DNA of 64,000 nt from JAMLJG01 sp035327585 (GCA_035327585.1 DAOLDD010000014.1:8817-72816), one strand, 5' to 3'. Positions 48,052 through 58,750 are shown, counted from the first letter of the stretch. Numbers and translations: made by a program. Notes: generated by a model from the sequence alone, not told the origin.

Positions 48052-50712
48052 TCAACCCAAGCCCGCCAGCATCGCCGTCAATTTCTCGCGTTTGTCCGCC
48101 AGTTCGTCGCGCCGCGCGCGCGCCTGGTTAACCACGTCCAATTTCGCTTTCTGCACAAAACCCGGATTGTTCAGCCGTGCGTCGATGCGCTCCAGTTCCT
48201 GCGTCACCGCCTCCAACTGGCCCGTCAGCTTGGCGCGCTCCGCCTCCACGTCCACCGCGCCGAGCGACAGGTACACCGAACCCAGCGCATTCAACGCGCT
48301 CGGCATTGCCTGCGACGGCTCGAAGGCCGGGTCCACCTTGATTGAACCCGCCTTCACCAGCAGGCTGATCACCTTCGCATCGGACTCCAACTGCGCCGCC
48401 GCTTCCGCGCTCACCGGTTTGATCACGAGATCCACCTTGTCGCCCGGTGGCACCTCGTAGTCCGCGCGCAACTGACGCGCCTTGCGGATCAGGTCGTGCT
48501 TCAAATCCACATACTCGACGTACGGCTGCGCCATGCCGCGCAACGTCAGGTTGTCGGCCTTCGGCCACGGCGCGGTCATGATGGTCTCGCCCTCGAGGCC
48601 GTACCCCATGCCGTGCCACAGCTCCTCGGTCAGGAACGGCATCAACGGATGCAGCAGCCGCAGCGCGCGGTCGAACACGTGGTGCATGATCGACAGCACC
48701 TCGCGGCGGCGCGTCTCGTCCTGCCCGTACAACACTTCCTTCGCGTACTCCACGTACCAATCGCAAAACTCGTGCCAGAGGAACTCGTACAGCACGTGGG
48801 CGTAGTCGTTGAACCGGAAGCGCTCCAGGCATTCCTGCGCGGCCTTCGCCGCATCGTCCACCTTGGCGACGATATGCCAGTCGTCCGCCGACCAGTTTTC
48901 CGGATTCAACTTGAGCGCGCGCACGTCGAGCGGTTGCTCCAACTTGTGCATCTGCATGAACCGCGCGACGTTCCAGATCTTGGTGCCGAAGTTGCGGCCC
49001 ACCTCGAACTTGTCCTTCGAGACGTACACGTCCTGCCCCGTCGCCGTCAGCATCAGCAGGCTGAACCGCAACGCGTCGGCGCTGAACTCGTTGATGATCT
49101 CGAGCGGATCGATCGAATTGCCGAGGCTCTTCGACATCTTGCGGCCCTGGTTGTCGCGCACCGTGCCGTGGATGTAGACCTCCGTGAACGGCAGGTCGCC
49201 CATGAACTCGTAGCCCGCCATGATCATGCGGGCGACCCAGAAGAAAATGATCTCCGATGCGGTCGAAAGCGAATTCGTCGGATAGTAGAACTTCAGGTCG
49301 GGATTCTGCTCCGGCCAGTTGAACACGCTGAACGGCCAGAGCCACGACGAGAACCACGTATCGAGCACATCCTCGTCCTGCCGGATTTTCGCCGATGCGC
49401 ACGTCGGGCACGCCGTCGGCTGGCCGCGGTCCGCCCACTGGTGGCCGCAGTCGTCGCAGTAGAAAATCGGAATCTGGTGGCCCCACCAAATCTGACGCGA
49501 GATGCACCAGTCGCGGATGTTCTCCATCCATTCGAGGTACACCTTGTTCCAGCGGTCCGGCACGAATTTGATCTGACCTTCTCGCACCGCCTTGATGCCG
49601 GGTTCCGCGAGCGGCTTCATCTTCACGAACCACTGCGGAGACAGGCGCGGTTCCACCACCGCGGAACAGCGGTAGCAGTGGCCGACTGCATGCGGATGCT
49701 CCTCCACCTTCACCAGCAGGCCCGCCGCCTCGAGGTCCTCCATGATCTTCTTGCGGCACGCGAACCGCTCAAGACCTTGATACGGTCCCGCGTTCTCGTT
49801 CATGTGCCCGTCGTCGGTCATCACGTTGATCTGCGGCAGGTTGTGGCGCAGGCCCATCTGGTAATCGTTCGGATCGTGCGCAGGCGTCACCTTCACGCAG
49901 CCGGTCCCGAATTCCTTCGCGACAAAATCGTCCGCGATAACGGGAATCTCGCGGTTCAGAATGGGGAGAATCAGCGTCTTGCCCACCAGATGCAGATAGC
50001 GCTCGTCCTTCGGATTGACCGCCACCGCCGTGTCGCCGAGAAACGTTTCGGGCCGCGTCGTCGCCACCGTGACGAATTCGCCCGGCACATCTTTCACGGC
50101 GTACTTCAAGTGGTACAGCTTGCCCTTCACATCGCGGTGCTCGCTCTCCTCGTCGGAAAGCGCGGTCTGGCAGCGCGGGCACCAGTTGATGATGTAGGTG
50201 CCGCGGTAGATCAGGCCCTTGTCGAAGAGGCGGATGAAGACTTCCTTGACGGCGTTGCTGAGGCCCTCGTCCATCGTGAATCGCGTGCGGTCCCAGTCGC
50301 ACGACGCGCCGAGCGCCTTGAGCTGATTCACGATCGTGTCGCCGTATTTGTCCTTCCACGCCCACACGCGTTCGAGGAATTTTTCGCGGCCAAGGTCCTG
50401 GCGGCGCAGGCCCTCCTTTTTCAATTCGCGCTCGACAACGTTTTGCGTCGCGATGCCCGCGTGGTCCGTGCCCGGCACCCAGACGGCGTTGTACCCCTGC
50501 ATGCGCCGCCAGCGAATCAACACGTCCTGGATCGAATTGTTCAGCGCGTGCCCCATGTGCAGGATGCCCGTCACATTGGGCGGCGGGATGACGATCGTGT
50601 ACGGCTCGCCGCCGTGCGTGGGGTCGCGGTGGAAGCACTTCTGCTGGAGCCACCACGCGTACCACTTCGCCTCGATGACTTTCGGATCGTAATGTTTGGG
50701 CAGGTCGGACAT
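48052..50712 (-). CDS. valS: Valyl-tRNA synthetase
   Basis: 886 residues. Class I motifs are HMGHALNNSIQD (HIGH) and RKMSKSLGNSIDP (KMSKS). The zinc-ribbon-like pairs (YCDDCGHQWADRG, CPTCASA), the connective editing domain (VPGEFVTVATTRPETFLGDTA) and the C-terminal tRNA-binding coiled coil (LDVEAERAKLTGQLEAVTQE) are all present. No T-box leader is seen upstream. Confidence 0.98.
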   Translation of the reverse strand: MSDLPKHYDPKVIEAKWYAWWLQQKCFHRDPTHGGEPYTIVIPPPNVTGILHMGHALNNSIQDVLIRWRRMQGYNAVWVPGTDHAGIATQNVVERELKKEGLRRQDLGREKFLERVWAWKDKYGDTIVNQLKALGASCDWDRTRFTMDEGLSNAVKEVFIRLFDKGLIYRGTYIINWCPRCQTALSDEESEHRDVKGKLYHLKYAVKDVPGEFVTVATTRPETFLGDTAVAVNPKDERYLHLVGKTLILPILNREIPVIADDFVAKEFGTGCVKVTPAHDPNDYQMGLRHNLPQINVMTDDGHMNENAGPYQGLERFACRKKIMEDLEAAGLLVKVEEHPHAVGHCYRCSAVVEPRLSPQWFVKMKPLAEPGIKAVREGQIKFVPDRWNKVYLEWMENIRDWCISRQIWWGHQIPIFYCDDCGHQWADRGQPTACPTCASAKIRQDEDVLDTWFSSWLWPFSVFNWPEQNPDLKFYYPTNSLSTASEIIFFWVARMIMAGYEFMGDLPFTEVYIHGTVRDNQGRKMSKSLGNSIDPLEIINEFSADALRFSLLMLTATGQDVYVSKDKFEVGRNFGTKIWNVARFMQMHKLEQPLDVRALKLNPENWSADDWHIVAKVDDAAKAAQECLERFRFNDYAHVLYEFLWHEFCDWYVEYAKEVLYGQDETRRREVLSIMHHVFDRALRLLHPLMPFLTEELWHGMGYGLEGETIMTAPWPKADNLTLRGMAQPYVEYVDLKHDLIRKARQLRADYEVPPGDKVDLVIKPVSAEAAAQLESDAKVISLLVKAGSIKVDPAFEPSQAMPSALNALGSVYLSLGAVDVEAERAKLTGQLEAVTQELERIDARLNNPGFVQKAKLDVVNQARARRDELADKREKLTAMLAGLG

Positions 50713-50800
50713 AGGCGGGCAATAAACCCGATTTCGGCGGGCGTTGGAATACGAAAAACCGGCTCACCCACCACTCGAGCTTCAGCCCGGATCGTGCATC

Positions 50801-50896
50801 ACCGCGGAGGCGCGGAGGGCGCGGAGAGAACGACCACGAATTCACACGAATAAAAGCGGTCCGGATTCGTGTGTATTGGTGTTCGCTCGTGGTTAA
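50801..50896. repeat. Short-repeat cluster upstream of valS
   Basis: Holds a CACCGCGGAGGCGCGGAGGG string (relatives at 31130) and an inverted pair CCACGAATTCACACGAAT / ATTCGTGTGTATTGGTGTTC ending TCGTGG, related to 29117. The 50713-50932 spacer otherwise shows no gene. Confidence 0.5.
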
Positions 50897-50932
50897 GTAC
50901 CCCTCCGAGGTGCTCTATCCGGGCAAGTCACC

Positions 50933-52432
50933 CTAAGCCTTGCGGTAGCGCTCCAGTCGGCAGAGGTAGCCGCCGAGGTCGACGGGTTGCTGGTAGTCAC
51001 GCACAAGCGAGGCGTCCGCCGGCGCGATACGCAGTGGGTTCGGGAACACAAGCCGCCCACCGGGCCGGAGCGCACGCGATGCGGCGGTGAAGAAATCGGC
51101 ATACAGCCCGCGCATGTCCTTGATCCGAATCCGGCGGCCCATCGGCGGATTGCTGATCACCAGCGAGACGGAACCCGGCGCCACGGAAGCCGCGCGGAAA
51201 TCGGAAACCATGAACACGGTCTCCACGCCGCCCAGCGAGGCGGCCGCGACGTTCCGGCGTGCGGTTGCAACGGCCTCCGGGCTCACATCGGTCCCGATCA
51301 ACCGGGCGACGCCGCCGAGCAGACCGCGTTCGATCAATTCCACCCCGGACCCGCAGAACGGATCCCACGCCACCTCCCCGTCCATCGGACCCGCCAGCCG
51401 CGCCATCGCTGCCGCGAGCGGGGGATGCGACGACGCAGACACATCGCCTCGCCGGTAGGTGAAGCGCGGGTCGGGATGGATGCGCGGACGCAACTCAACC
51501 AGCATGCCGCGCGGCGTGGCATGGAGATCCATCGACCACGGCGCCTCGCGCGCATCGTTCAGCATGTCAGGACACCGCGCATACGCGCGATTCGCCAGCT
51601 CGCGCACCGCACCGCGCTGGTGCCCCTTGTCCATGAATTCAATGCGGTAGCGAACCGAACCCTCCGTGAACGTCTGCATGAGCACGCGAGCGCGAGGCGA
51701 GACGATGAACGCCGCGAGTTCATCCAAGTCGCCGGACTTTGAGTAGCCCAGCGAGAACCCCAGCGTCGCGAAGCAGCGCAGTTGGTACACATCGGCCAGC
51801 GTAAATGGCGCCGTGGGCGTGAGCACCAGGCAGCGGTGATGTTGTTCGAGCAGACGGAAACGGGATTTCAGCGGGGACGCCGCCAACTCCTCGCGCACGA
51901 GCCCTTCGAGCCCGCGCCGGCAACGCAGATGAACCCGGAGCCGGTTGAATCCTTCAAACACGCGATCCAGGCGCATCTCACTCGGCGCGTCGACACGCGC
52001 CAGCGCGGCCTTCACCTTCTGCTCCGTCTGCGGCAGCACCCCGGACACCGCTTGGAGCGCATCCGGCCCGCCGATCTTTTCCAGAGCCCGTCCGATATGC
52101 CGCTTCTCGCGATCCGCGCCGGGCCGCTTCAACAGTTCGACCATCCGGTTTTCGGCGCCGGGCGCACCGCGCAATTTCGGGATCGCGGCCATCGCATAGC
52201 GGCGGACTTTTTCGCTGGGATCGTTCAGCAGCCCGGCGAGCCACGCTTTGACCTCGGCTCTCTGTGCAACCGAGCCAGCGGCGGAAAAGGCAACGCCGAC
52301 CGCCCGGATCACCGCGACCCGCGCATTCCGCTCCTTCGGATCGGCGCGATTGAAGCGCGGCACCTCGACATTCCAGAGTTCATCGCATGACAACGCGCGA
52401 AGTTTGCGATACAGCTCCTTATCCGCCTTCAC
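50933..52432 (-). CDS. HEAT-repeat / THUMP-type nucleic acid methyltransferase
   Basis: 499 residues from GTG 52432, which overlaps the Doc stop as GTGA; an ATG at 52498 would lengthen it into the toxin gene. Residues 1-135 are HEAT-like repeats (VRRYAMAAIPKLRGAPGAENR, KRHIGRALEKIGGPDALQAV). A central domain resembles THUMP-bearing RlmKL/Trm14 enzymes, and the C-terminal Rossmann domain has AWDPFCGSGVELIERGLLGG, IGTDVSPEAVATARRN and ISNPPMGRR (NPPY-like). The predicted substrate is tRNA or rRNA. HEAT fusion to this fold is unfamiliar to me. Confidence 0.75.
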   Translation of the reverse strand: MKADKELYRKLRALSCDELWNVEVPRFNRADPKERNARVAVIRAVGVAFSAAGSVAQRAEVKAWLAGLLNDPSEKVRRYAMAAIPKLRGAPGAENRMVELLKRPGADREKRHIGRALEKIGGPDALQAVSGVLPQTEQKVKAALARVDAPSEMRLDRVFEGFNRLRVHLRCRRGLEGLVREELAASPLKSRFRLLEQHHRCLVLTPTAPFTLADVYQLRCFATLGFSLGYSKSGDLDELAAFIVSPRARVLMQTFTEGSVRYRIEFMDKGHQRGAVRELANRAYARCPDMLNDAREAPWSMDLHATPRGMLVELRPRIHPDPRFTYRRGDVSASSHPPLAAAMARLAGPMDGEVAWDPFCGSGVELIERGLLGGVARLIGTDVSPEAVATARRNVAAASLGGVETVFMVSDFRAASVAPGSVSLVISNPPMGRRIRIKDMRGLYADFFTAASRALRPGGRLVFPNPLRIAPADASLVRDYQQPVDLGGYLCRLERYRKA

Positions 52433-52854
52433 GAGGCGCGCTTCCCGGCGGGACGTTTTTTCTTCCGCACCGGGGCGGGACACGTCGCGCGCAGCCATTT
52501 CGCATAGCCCCGCTCATCCAGCTCCCCCGCCGCCAGCGCCAGCGTCTGGAGCACGACCTCCTCCTCAGGGGCTTCGAAGGAAATCCCGTTGGTTTCCAGA
52601 AACAACGCCGCGGCCATAAAGCCTGCGCGCTTGTTGCCATCCAGAAATGGGTGATTTCGGACAATTCCCGCGGCATACGCAGCTGCCATCTCAAACAAGT
52701 CCGGTGCACCGTAGACGAATAACTGCCGGGGACGATTCAGCGCGGACTCCAGCAATCCCAGATCACGAACACCGGGCAGTCCTCCGAATTGCGCCAGCAT
52801 GTCCTCATGAAAGGCCAACGCGTCATTCACATCCACCCAAATCGGTTCGCTCAT
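52429..52854 (-). CDS. doc: Doc-type Fic toxin (death-on-curing family)
   Basis: 141 residues. The Fic core HPFLDGNKRAGFMAAALFLETNG carries the conserved His, Asp, Gly-Asn-Lys-Arg motif; the N-terminal LPGVRDLGLLESALNRP is the Doc signature. Doc phosphorylates EF-Tu and stops translation. The ATG overlaps the antitoxin stop as ATGA. A Lys/Arg-rich tail (RKKKRPAGKR) is extra. Confidence 0.9.
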   Translation of the reverse strand: MSEPIWVDVNDALAFHEDMLAQFGGLPGVRDLGLLESALNRPRQLFVYGAPDLFEMAAAYAAGIVRNHPFLDGNKRAGFMAAALFLETNGISFEAPEEEVVLQTLALAAGELDERGYAKWLRATCPAPVRKKKRPAGKRAS

Positions 52855-53081
52855 TTCGCCAACTCACGGAGGGCGTTGCGATAGCGGTGTATCAGCTTCT
52901 CGACGATTTCCTGCTTGGCCGCGAAGCCGCTGCGATCCGGCGTCATCCGCACCGACTGCTCCGGCGCCTCGGTCAGGTAAAGGACATCCCCCTCCTTCAC
53001 CATCATGGCCTTCATCGCCTCCTTCGGGAGCAGGATGCCGTAGGAGTTGCCGATCTTGCGGACTTTGGTTTTTAGCGTCAT
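52851..53081 (-). CDS. AbrB-family antitoxin
   Basis: 76 residues. The SpoVT-AbrB DNA-binding fold is visible at residues 1-45 (KVRKIGNSYGILLPKEAMKAMMVKEGDVLYLTEA); the rest is a helical toxin-binding tail. Normally Doc pairs with Phd; here it pairs with an AbrB/MazE-type protein, a known alternative partner. ATG at 53081 lies 3 bp after the palindromic operator. Confidence 0.85.
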   Translation of the reverse strand: MTLKTKVRKIGNSYGILLPKEAMKAMMVKEGDVLYLTEAPEQSVRMTPDRSGFAAKQEIVEKLIHRYRNALRELAK

Positions 53082-53084
53082 GTT

Positions 53085-53116
53085 ATAACTTTAGTTATTA
53101 CGCGCCACCTCGTCAA
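53085..53116 (-). promoter_or_regulatory. Promoter with palindromic operator for the AbrB-Doc operon
   Basis: On the minus strand, TTGACG (53111-53116), a 17-bp spacer and TAAAGT (53088-53093) make a good promoter. The -10 lies inside a palindrome ATAACT-AA-AGTTAT (53085-53098). Transcription would start at or next to the antitoxin ATG, so the mRNA is probably leaderless. Binding of the AbrB-type protein to the palindrome would block the promoter. Confidence 0.7.
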
Positions 53117-53178
53117 GCACGCGCCCAACGTGCGCTTCTACAGGTCAAATGGACGGCAACGATAAATCTTAATTTGCT

Positions 53179-53769
53179 CTAGGCGAGCAGCTTGCCCAGG
53201 TGCCGCGCGAGCGTTGCGCCCAGACCGCGCACGCGCGCGTCGAGCTTTTCATCCACCAGACGGCCGTCCGGCGAAAAGGCCTTGTGTGCCTGGTTGACCG
53301 TTACCTGATCCGGTAGCACGTTTGCGCCGAGACTCGACAGCATCGCGCGCACATGGATCAGACCGCGCAGGCCGCCCAGCGCGCCCGGCGAGGCCGCGCA
53401 CAACACCACCGTCTTTCCCGCAATCGCGGCCAGCGGGGTTTCCTCTTTTGTCTCCGAGCGCGAAACCCAGTCGATCGCGTTCTTGAACACGCCCGTCATG
53501 CTTGTGTTGTACTCCGGCGATGCGAGGATCAGCCCGTGGTGCTCCACGAAGAGCTTCTTCAATTGGCGGACGGTTTCCGGGAGGCCCTGTTCCGCCTCCA
53601 GATCCGCATCATAAAGCGGCATGGGGTACTCCCGCAGGACGGCCAGCGTCACCTCCGCGCCGGCTGCGCGGGCGCCTTCCGCGGCTATGACGGCCAACTT
53701 TTGATTGAACGACTCGCGGCGCAACGCGCCGCCGATAGCCAAAATGCGTGGTCTCATCGTCGTGGGCAT
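53179..53769 (-). CDS. NADPH-dependent FMN reductase family protein
   Basis: 196 residues. Flavodoxin-like fold: ILAIGGALRRESFNQKLA at the N-terminus, the flavin-binding SPEYNTSMTGVFKNAIDW, and CAASPGALGGLRGLIHVR. AGGAG 5 nt before the ATG supports the start. Members reduce FMN, quinones or azo compounds. Last gene of the pirin-doxX-rhodanese/YceI-reductase operon. Confidence 0.9.
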   Translation of the reverse strand: MPTTMRPRILAIGGALRRESFNQKLAVIAAEGARAAGAEVTLAVLREYPMPLYDADLEAEQGLPETVRQLKKLFVEHHGLILASPEYNTSMTGVFKNAIDWVSRSETKEETPLAAIAGKTVVLCAASPGALGGLRGLIHVRAMLSSLGANVLPDQVTVNQAHKAFSPDGRLVDEKLDARVRGLGATLARHLGKLLA

Positions 53770-53775
53770 GTGCTC

Positions 53776-54687
53776 CTATTCCAGACTGCGTGCGGCGTGA
53801 ACCTTCAAATGAAGATTGAATACATCGTTCACGACGTGTTTGCCGAGGAAGGCAAAAAACCGGCTGGATCCGTAGAGGCTGCCCCATCGGGTGCGATCCA
53901 GAGCCACCATGGCTTGCAGCGTCAGGTGGTCGTTATCGAGGCTCGCGAGGGTCGCATCAAACTCCACCGGCTCCACCACGCCGCGCAGACGGAGCGAACC
54001 CGCGATTCGAACGTTGACCCGGCCGATGCCCGCGTTGGCGATCGGTTCCACGCGGGAGGAAATGAAATGCGCATGGGGGTGGTTGTCCACGTCGAAGAAA
54101 TCCGCGGTCTTGAGGTGCGCGACCAACATCGCGTTCCAGCCGGCGTCCGCCAGATCCTCGCACCGAATGCGCGTGAGGTCTCCCGTCAGTTCCACGCGCA
54201 CGAGTCGCCCGTTCTCCGCGTGAAATTCGCCACCGGCCAGCGGGAGATCGCCGCTGTGGTGATTGGTGAGATTGCACCCCGTCCAGCGCACGACGCTCGT
54301 CGTCACGTCCGCCAGGTAGCGACCCTGTAGCGCGGGCGCGGTTGGCAGGACGCCCGATCCCTCTACGGGAAAACCCGACGCGCGCCATGCCCGCAATCCA
54401 CCGCGGAGGTCCGCGACATTTCGATAGCCCGCGGAGCGAAGTCGGGCAGCGGCTTCGCGGGAGTCCAGAAATGGATCCCCCTCGCCATACACCACGATTT
54501 TCTCGTTCAGATCAGGCACGAGCCCGCGGACACGATCGAGAAATGCCGTTTCATAAATGCAGGCATTTTTCGCGCCCGGCAGGTGGGACGCGGCGTAATG
54601 TTCCTCCGGCAGCACGTGAAGCAGCAGCGGTGCCGCGGCGCCGTCCATGAGGGTCCGAAGCGCCGCGGCATCCAACTCGCCATTCAT
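53776..54687 (-). CDS. Rhodanese-like domain fused to YceI domain
   Basis: 303 residues. Residues 1-110 are rhodanese-like (PLLLHVLPEEHYAASHLPGAKNA, SREAAARLRSAGYRNVADLRGGLRAW), but the active-site Cys loop is GEGDPFLDS with no Cys, so sulphur transfer is unlikely. Residues 120-303 are a YceI lipid-binding barrel (TSVVRWTGCNLTNHHSGDL, HLKTADFFDVDNHPHAHF, GSLRLRGVVEPVEF). YceI proteins bind isoprenoids such as quinones. No signal peptide, so it is cytoplasmic, unlike typical YceI. Overlaps doxX (ATGA). Confidence 0.8.
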   Translation of the reverse strand: MNGELDAAALRTLMDGAAAPLLLHVLPEEHYAASHLPGAKNACIYETAFLDRVRGLVPDLNEKIVVYGEGDPFLDSREAAARLRSAGYRNVADLRGGLRAWRASGFPVEGSGVLPTAPALQGRYLADVTTSVVRWTGCNLTNHHSGDLPLAGGEFHAENGRLVRVELTGDLTRIRCEDLADAGWNAMLVAHLKTADFFDVDNHPHAHFISSRVEPIANAGIGRVNVRIAGSLRLRGVVEPVEFDATLASLDNDHLTLQAMVALDRTRWGSLYGSSRFFAFLGKHVVNDVFNLHLKVHAARSLE

Positions 54688-55082
54688 GTCTTGTCCGCCA
54701 ACAACGCGGCCACCCCGCGGCGATGAACCCAGATGAGGAACGCGGCTAGTGCCGTCACCAGCAGCACCGGGGGATCGAAGACGCCCGCACGCGCGACAAA
54801 CATGTGAAAGGCGATGATGTTGACGATAATCGGCGTCAGGATCAGCAATCCCAATGGGCGCAGGCGGGGAATCGCGACCAACACACCGCCGACGAGTTCA
54901 AACACCTTCACCATCGCCATGAACCCGGTTCCGAACACCGCGCCCATGAACATGCCGACCGGCGTGTCCGCGGGCGGCGGCGGCGGCATGGGAAGAAAGT
55001 TCAGGAAAAAGTTCGACCCCACCACGATAAACAACAGGCCCAGCAGGCCCCCAGCGATATTGGCCGCAATTTTCATCTTCAC
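54684..55082 (-). CDS. DoxX-family membrane protein
   Basis: 132 residues with four hydrophobic helices (IAANIAGGLLGLLFIVVGSNFFLNF; GVLVAIPRLRPLGLLILTPIIVNIIAFHMF; LLVTALAAFLIWVHR). The conserved charged residues of DoxX proteins, thought to act with quinone redox chemistry, are visible (VKVFELVGG). Seven bp after pirin and coupled to the rhodanese/YceI gene. Confidence 0.85.
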   Translation of the reverse strand: MKMKIAANIAGGLLGLLFIVVGSNFFLNFLPMPPPPPADTPVGMFMGAVFGTGFMAMVKVFELVGGVLVAIPRLRPLGLLILTPIIVNIIAFHMFVARAGVFDPPVLLVTALAAFLIWVHRRGVAALLADKT

Positions 55083-55089
55083 CCCCCCT

Positions 55090-55806
55090 TCATTTCAAAT
55101 CGAACAACAACGCCTCAACCCCGTCCACGGCCTCCACGGCATACGCGCCCGCCGCCTCGGCGGATGCGCCGTCGCCGGCTTGCAACTCCATGCCATTCAG
55201 CGTGGCCGAGCCTCGAATTATCTGGAGCCACAGGCCCCGCCCGTCCGCCAGTTCGTGCGAAACCCGTTCGCCCTTTTTCAAGCGAATGCGGTACACGTCG
55301 GCGTCCTGATGGATCAGCGCGGACCCCTCGCGTCCGTCCGCTGAAATCACCAACACCTTGGCCGCTGTCTCATGTTCCGGCTTCGGGTGCCACTCGGTAT
55401 ACCCCGGCTTCAGCCCGCGTTCGCGCGGCTGGATCCAGATTTGCAGCATATGCGTCGCGACGTGTTTGCCGGGGTTGTACTCGCTGTGCGTCACCCCGCG
55501 TCCCGCGCTCATCAACTGGATCTGCCCCGGCTTGAGTGTGCGCCCGTTGCCCATGCTGTCGCGGTGCTCGAGCTCGCCCTCGACGACATAGCTGAAAATC
55601 TCCATGTCGCGATGCGGATGCGTCGGGAAACCACCGCCCACCGCGATGCGGTCCTCGTTGATGACCCGCAGCGTGCGGAACCCCATGTGCGCCGGGTCGT
55701 AGTATTCCCCGAACGAAAAGCTATGCCGTCCTTTCAACCAGCCGAAATCCGCCCGCCCCCGGTCGTCGCTCCTCCGAATTTTGATGTCCGTCATAATCGC
55801 ACTCAT
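55090..55806 (-). CDS. Pirin-family protein (YhaK/YhhW-like quercetinase)
   Basis: 238 residues from ATG 55806, which has GGAGG 5 nt before it; earlier and later in-frame ATGs exist. Double-stranded beta-helix with the metal residues in GGGFPTHPHRDMEIFSYVVEGELEHRDSMG and RGVTHSEYN, as in E. coli YhhW. Pirins respond to oxidative stress and may oxidise flavonoids or quinones. First gene of the redox operon. Confidence 0.9.
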   Translation of the reverse strand: MSAIMTDIKIRRSDDRGRADFGWLKGRHSFSFGEYYDPAHMGFRTLRVINEDRIAVGGGFPTHPHRDMEIFSYVVEGELEHRDSMGNGRTLKPGQIQLMSAGRGVTHSEYNPGKHVATHMLQIWIQPRERGLKPGYTEWHPKPEHETAAKVLVISADGREGSALIHQDADVYRIRLKKGERVSHELADGRGLWLQIIRGSATLNGMELQAGDGASAEAAGAYAVEAVDGVEALLFDLK

Positions 55807-55855
55807 TGCATCCTCCACGACGTATGTCGGGGAGGACGTCGATTCCTGACAGCCG

Positions 55856-57439
<1,584 letters not shown>

Positions 57440-57456
57440 GAAACACCTCCGGTGCA

Positions 57457-57527
57457 ATGACGAATGTCGAATGACGGAATGACGAATGGACTCAATGGAT
57501 TCGTCATTCGGATTTCGTCATTCGTCA
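57457..57527. repeat. GAATGAC heptamer array (locus 3)
   Basis: GAATGTC, GAATGAC and GTCATTC heptamers in direct and inverted order fill the gap between lysC and cimA, a potential hairpin within the operon mRNA, ending in the lysC stop codon. Confidence 0.7.
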
Positions 57528-58748
57528 CTTCCCTTTCTTCCCCAACTCAAACGCCTTGTGCAGCACCTGCACGGCCTTGTCGGCCTCGCCCTTGCGGATG
57601 ACGACGGAAATTTTGATCTCCGAGGTCGCGATCATCTCGATGTTGATCCTCTGCTTCGCCAGCGCCTCGAACATGCGCGCGGCCACGCCGGAGTGGCTGC
57701 GCATCCCGACGCCGACGATGCTGACCTTGGCGATGTCCTCATCCTCGGTCACGGCCTTCGCGCCGAGTTCGGACTGCATGCCCTCGACGACGCGGCGCGT
57801 CTTCGCCAGATCGCCGCGCGGCACGGTGAACGTGATGTCGGTTTCGCCCTTTTCGCTGACGTTCTGGACGATCATGTCCACGTTGATGCTCTTGCGGGCG
57901 AGCTCGGTGAACATCGTCGCCGCCACGCCCGGTTTGTCCTCCAACCCCTTGACCGTCACCTTGGCCTGGTTCTTGTCCGAGGCCACTCCGCGCACAACGA
58001 TGTCTTCCATGTTCTTCACCTCTGCTCTGACCACTGTTCCCGGTTTCTCGACAAAGCTGGACATGACCTCCAGGGTCACGCCGTGATTCTTCGCAAACTC
58101 GACCGCCCGCGATTGCAGCACTTCCGCGCCCATGCTGGCGAGCTCCAGCATCTCGTCGTAGACGATTTCATCCACCTTGCGCGCGTCCGTCACGATGCGC
58201 GGATTCGCGGTGTACACGCCCTCGACGTCCTTCAGAATCTGGCAGCGATCCGCCTTGATCGCGGCGGCCAGCGCGACGGCGGTCGTGTCCGAACCGCCGC
58301 GCCCGAGCGTCGCGATGTCTTCGTTCGGGTTGAGCCCCTGGAAGCCCGCGACGACGACGATCCGGTTCTTCTTCAACTGCGCGAGCAGCCGTTTGGGTTT
58401 CAACGCGCGGATTTTCGCCTTGGTGTGCACGCCGTCCGTAAAGATGCCGGCTTGCGGGCCGGTCATCGAAACGGCCTCCGCGCCGAGGTGGTGCAGCGCC
58501 ATCGTCAGGACCGTGGACGAAATCTGCTCGCCCGTCGCCATCAGCGCGTCCATCTCGCGCTCATCCGGCTCCGGGTTGATTTTTTTCGCGAGATCAATGA
58601 GGTCGTCCGTCGTGTCGCCCATCGCGCTGACCACGACCACGACCTGGTTGCCCGCATCCCGCGTCTTCAGGATGCGCTGCGCCACGCGGCGCATGCAATC
58701 CACGTCGGCCACGGAACTGCCGCCGTATTTCTGCACAATGAGTCCCAT
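57525..58748 (-). CDS. lysC: Aspartate kinase
   Basis: 407 residues. VQKYGGSSVADVDCM (ATP site) and FQGLNPNEDIATLGRGGSDTTAVALAAAI hold the kinase core; two ACT domains follow (GVAATMFTELARKSINVDMIVQN; GVAARMFEALAKQRINIEMIATSEIKIS), consistent with amino-acid feedback. It makes aspartyl phosphate for Lys, Met, Thr and Ile. The ATG at 58748 directly follows the ApgM-like stop. Confidence 0.95.
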   Translation of the reverse strand: MGLIVQKYGGSSVADVDCMRRVAQRILKTRDAGNQVVVVVSAMGDTTDDLIDLAKKINPEPDEREMDALMATGEQISSTVLTMALHHLGAEAVSMTGPQAGIFTDGVHTKAKIRALKPKRLLAQLKKNRIVVVAGFQGLNPNEDIATLGRGGSDTTAVALAAAIKADRCQILKDVEGVYTANPRIVTDARKVDEIVYDEMLELASMGAEVLQSRAVEFAKNHGVTLEVMSSFVEKPGTVVRAEVKNMEDIVVRGVASDKNQAKVTVKGLEDKPGVAATMFTELARKSINVDMIVQNVSEKGETDITFTVPRGDLAKTRRVVEGMQSELGAKAVTEDEDIAKVSIVGVGMRSHSGVAARMFEALAKQRINIEMIATSEIKISVVIRKGEADKAVQVLHKAFELGKKGK

Positions 58749-58750
58749 CG

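Noticed and set aside
48496..50853. A 785-codon open frame opposite valS
   Set aside because: Shadow of valS; no RBS and no protein-like composition.
50713..50932. Possible T-box leader for valS
   Set aside because: No T-box consensus, specifier loop or terminator; only short repeats are present.
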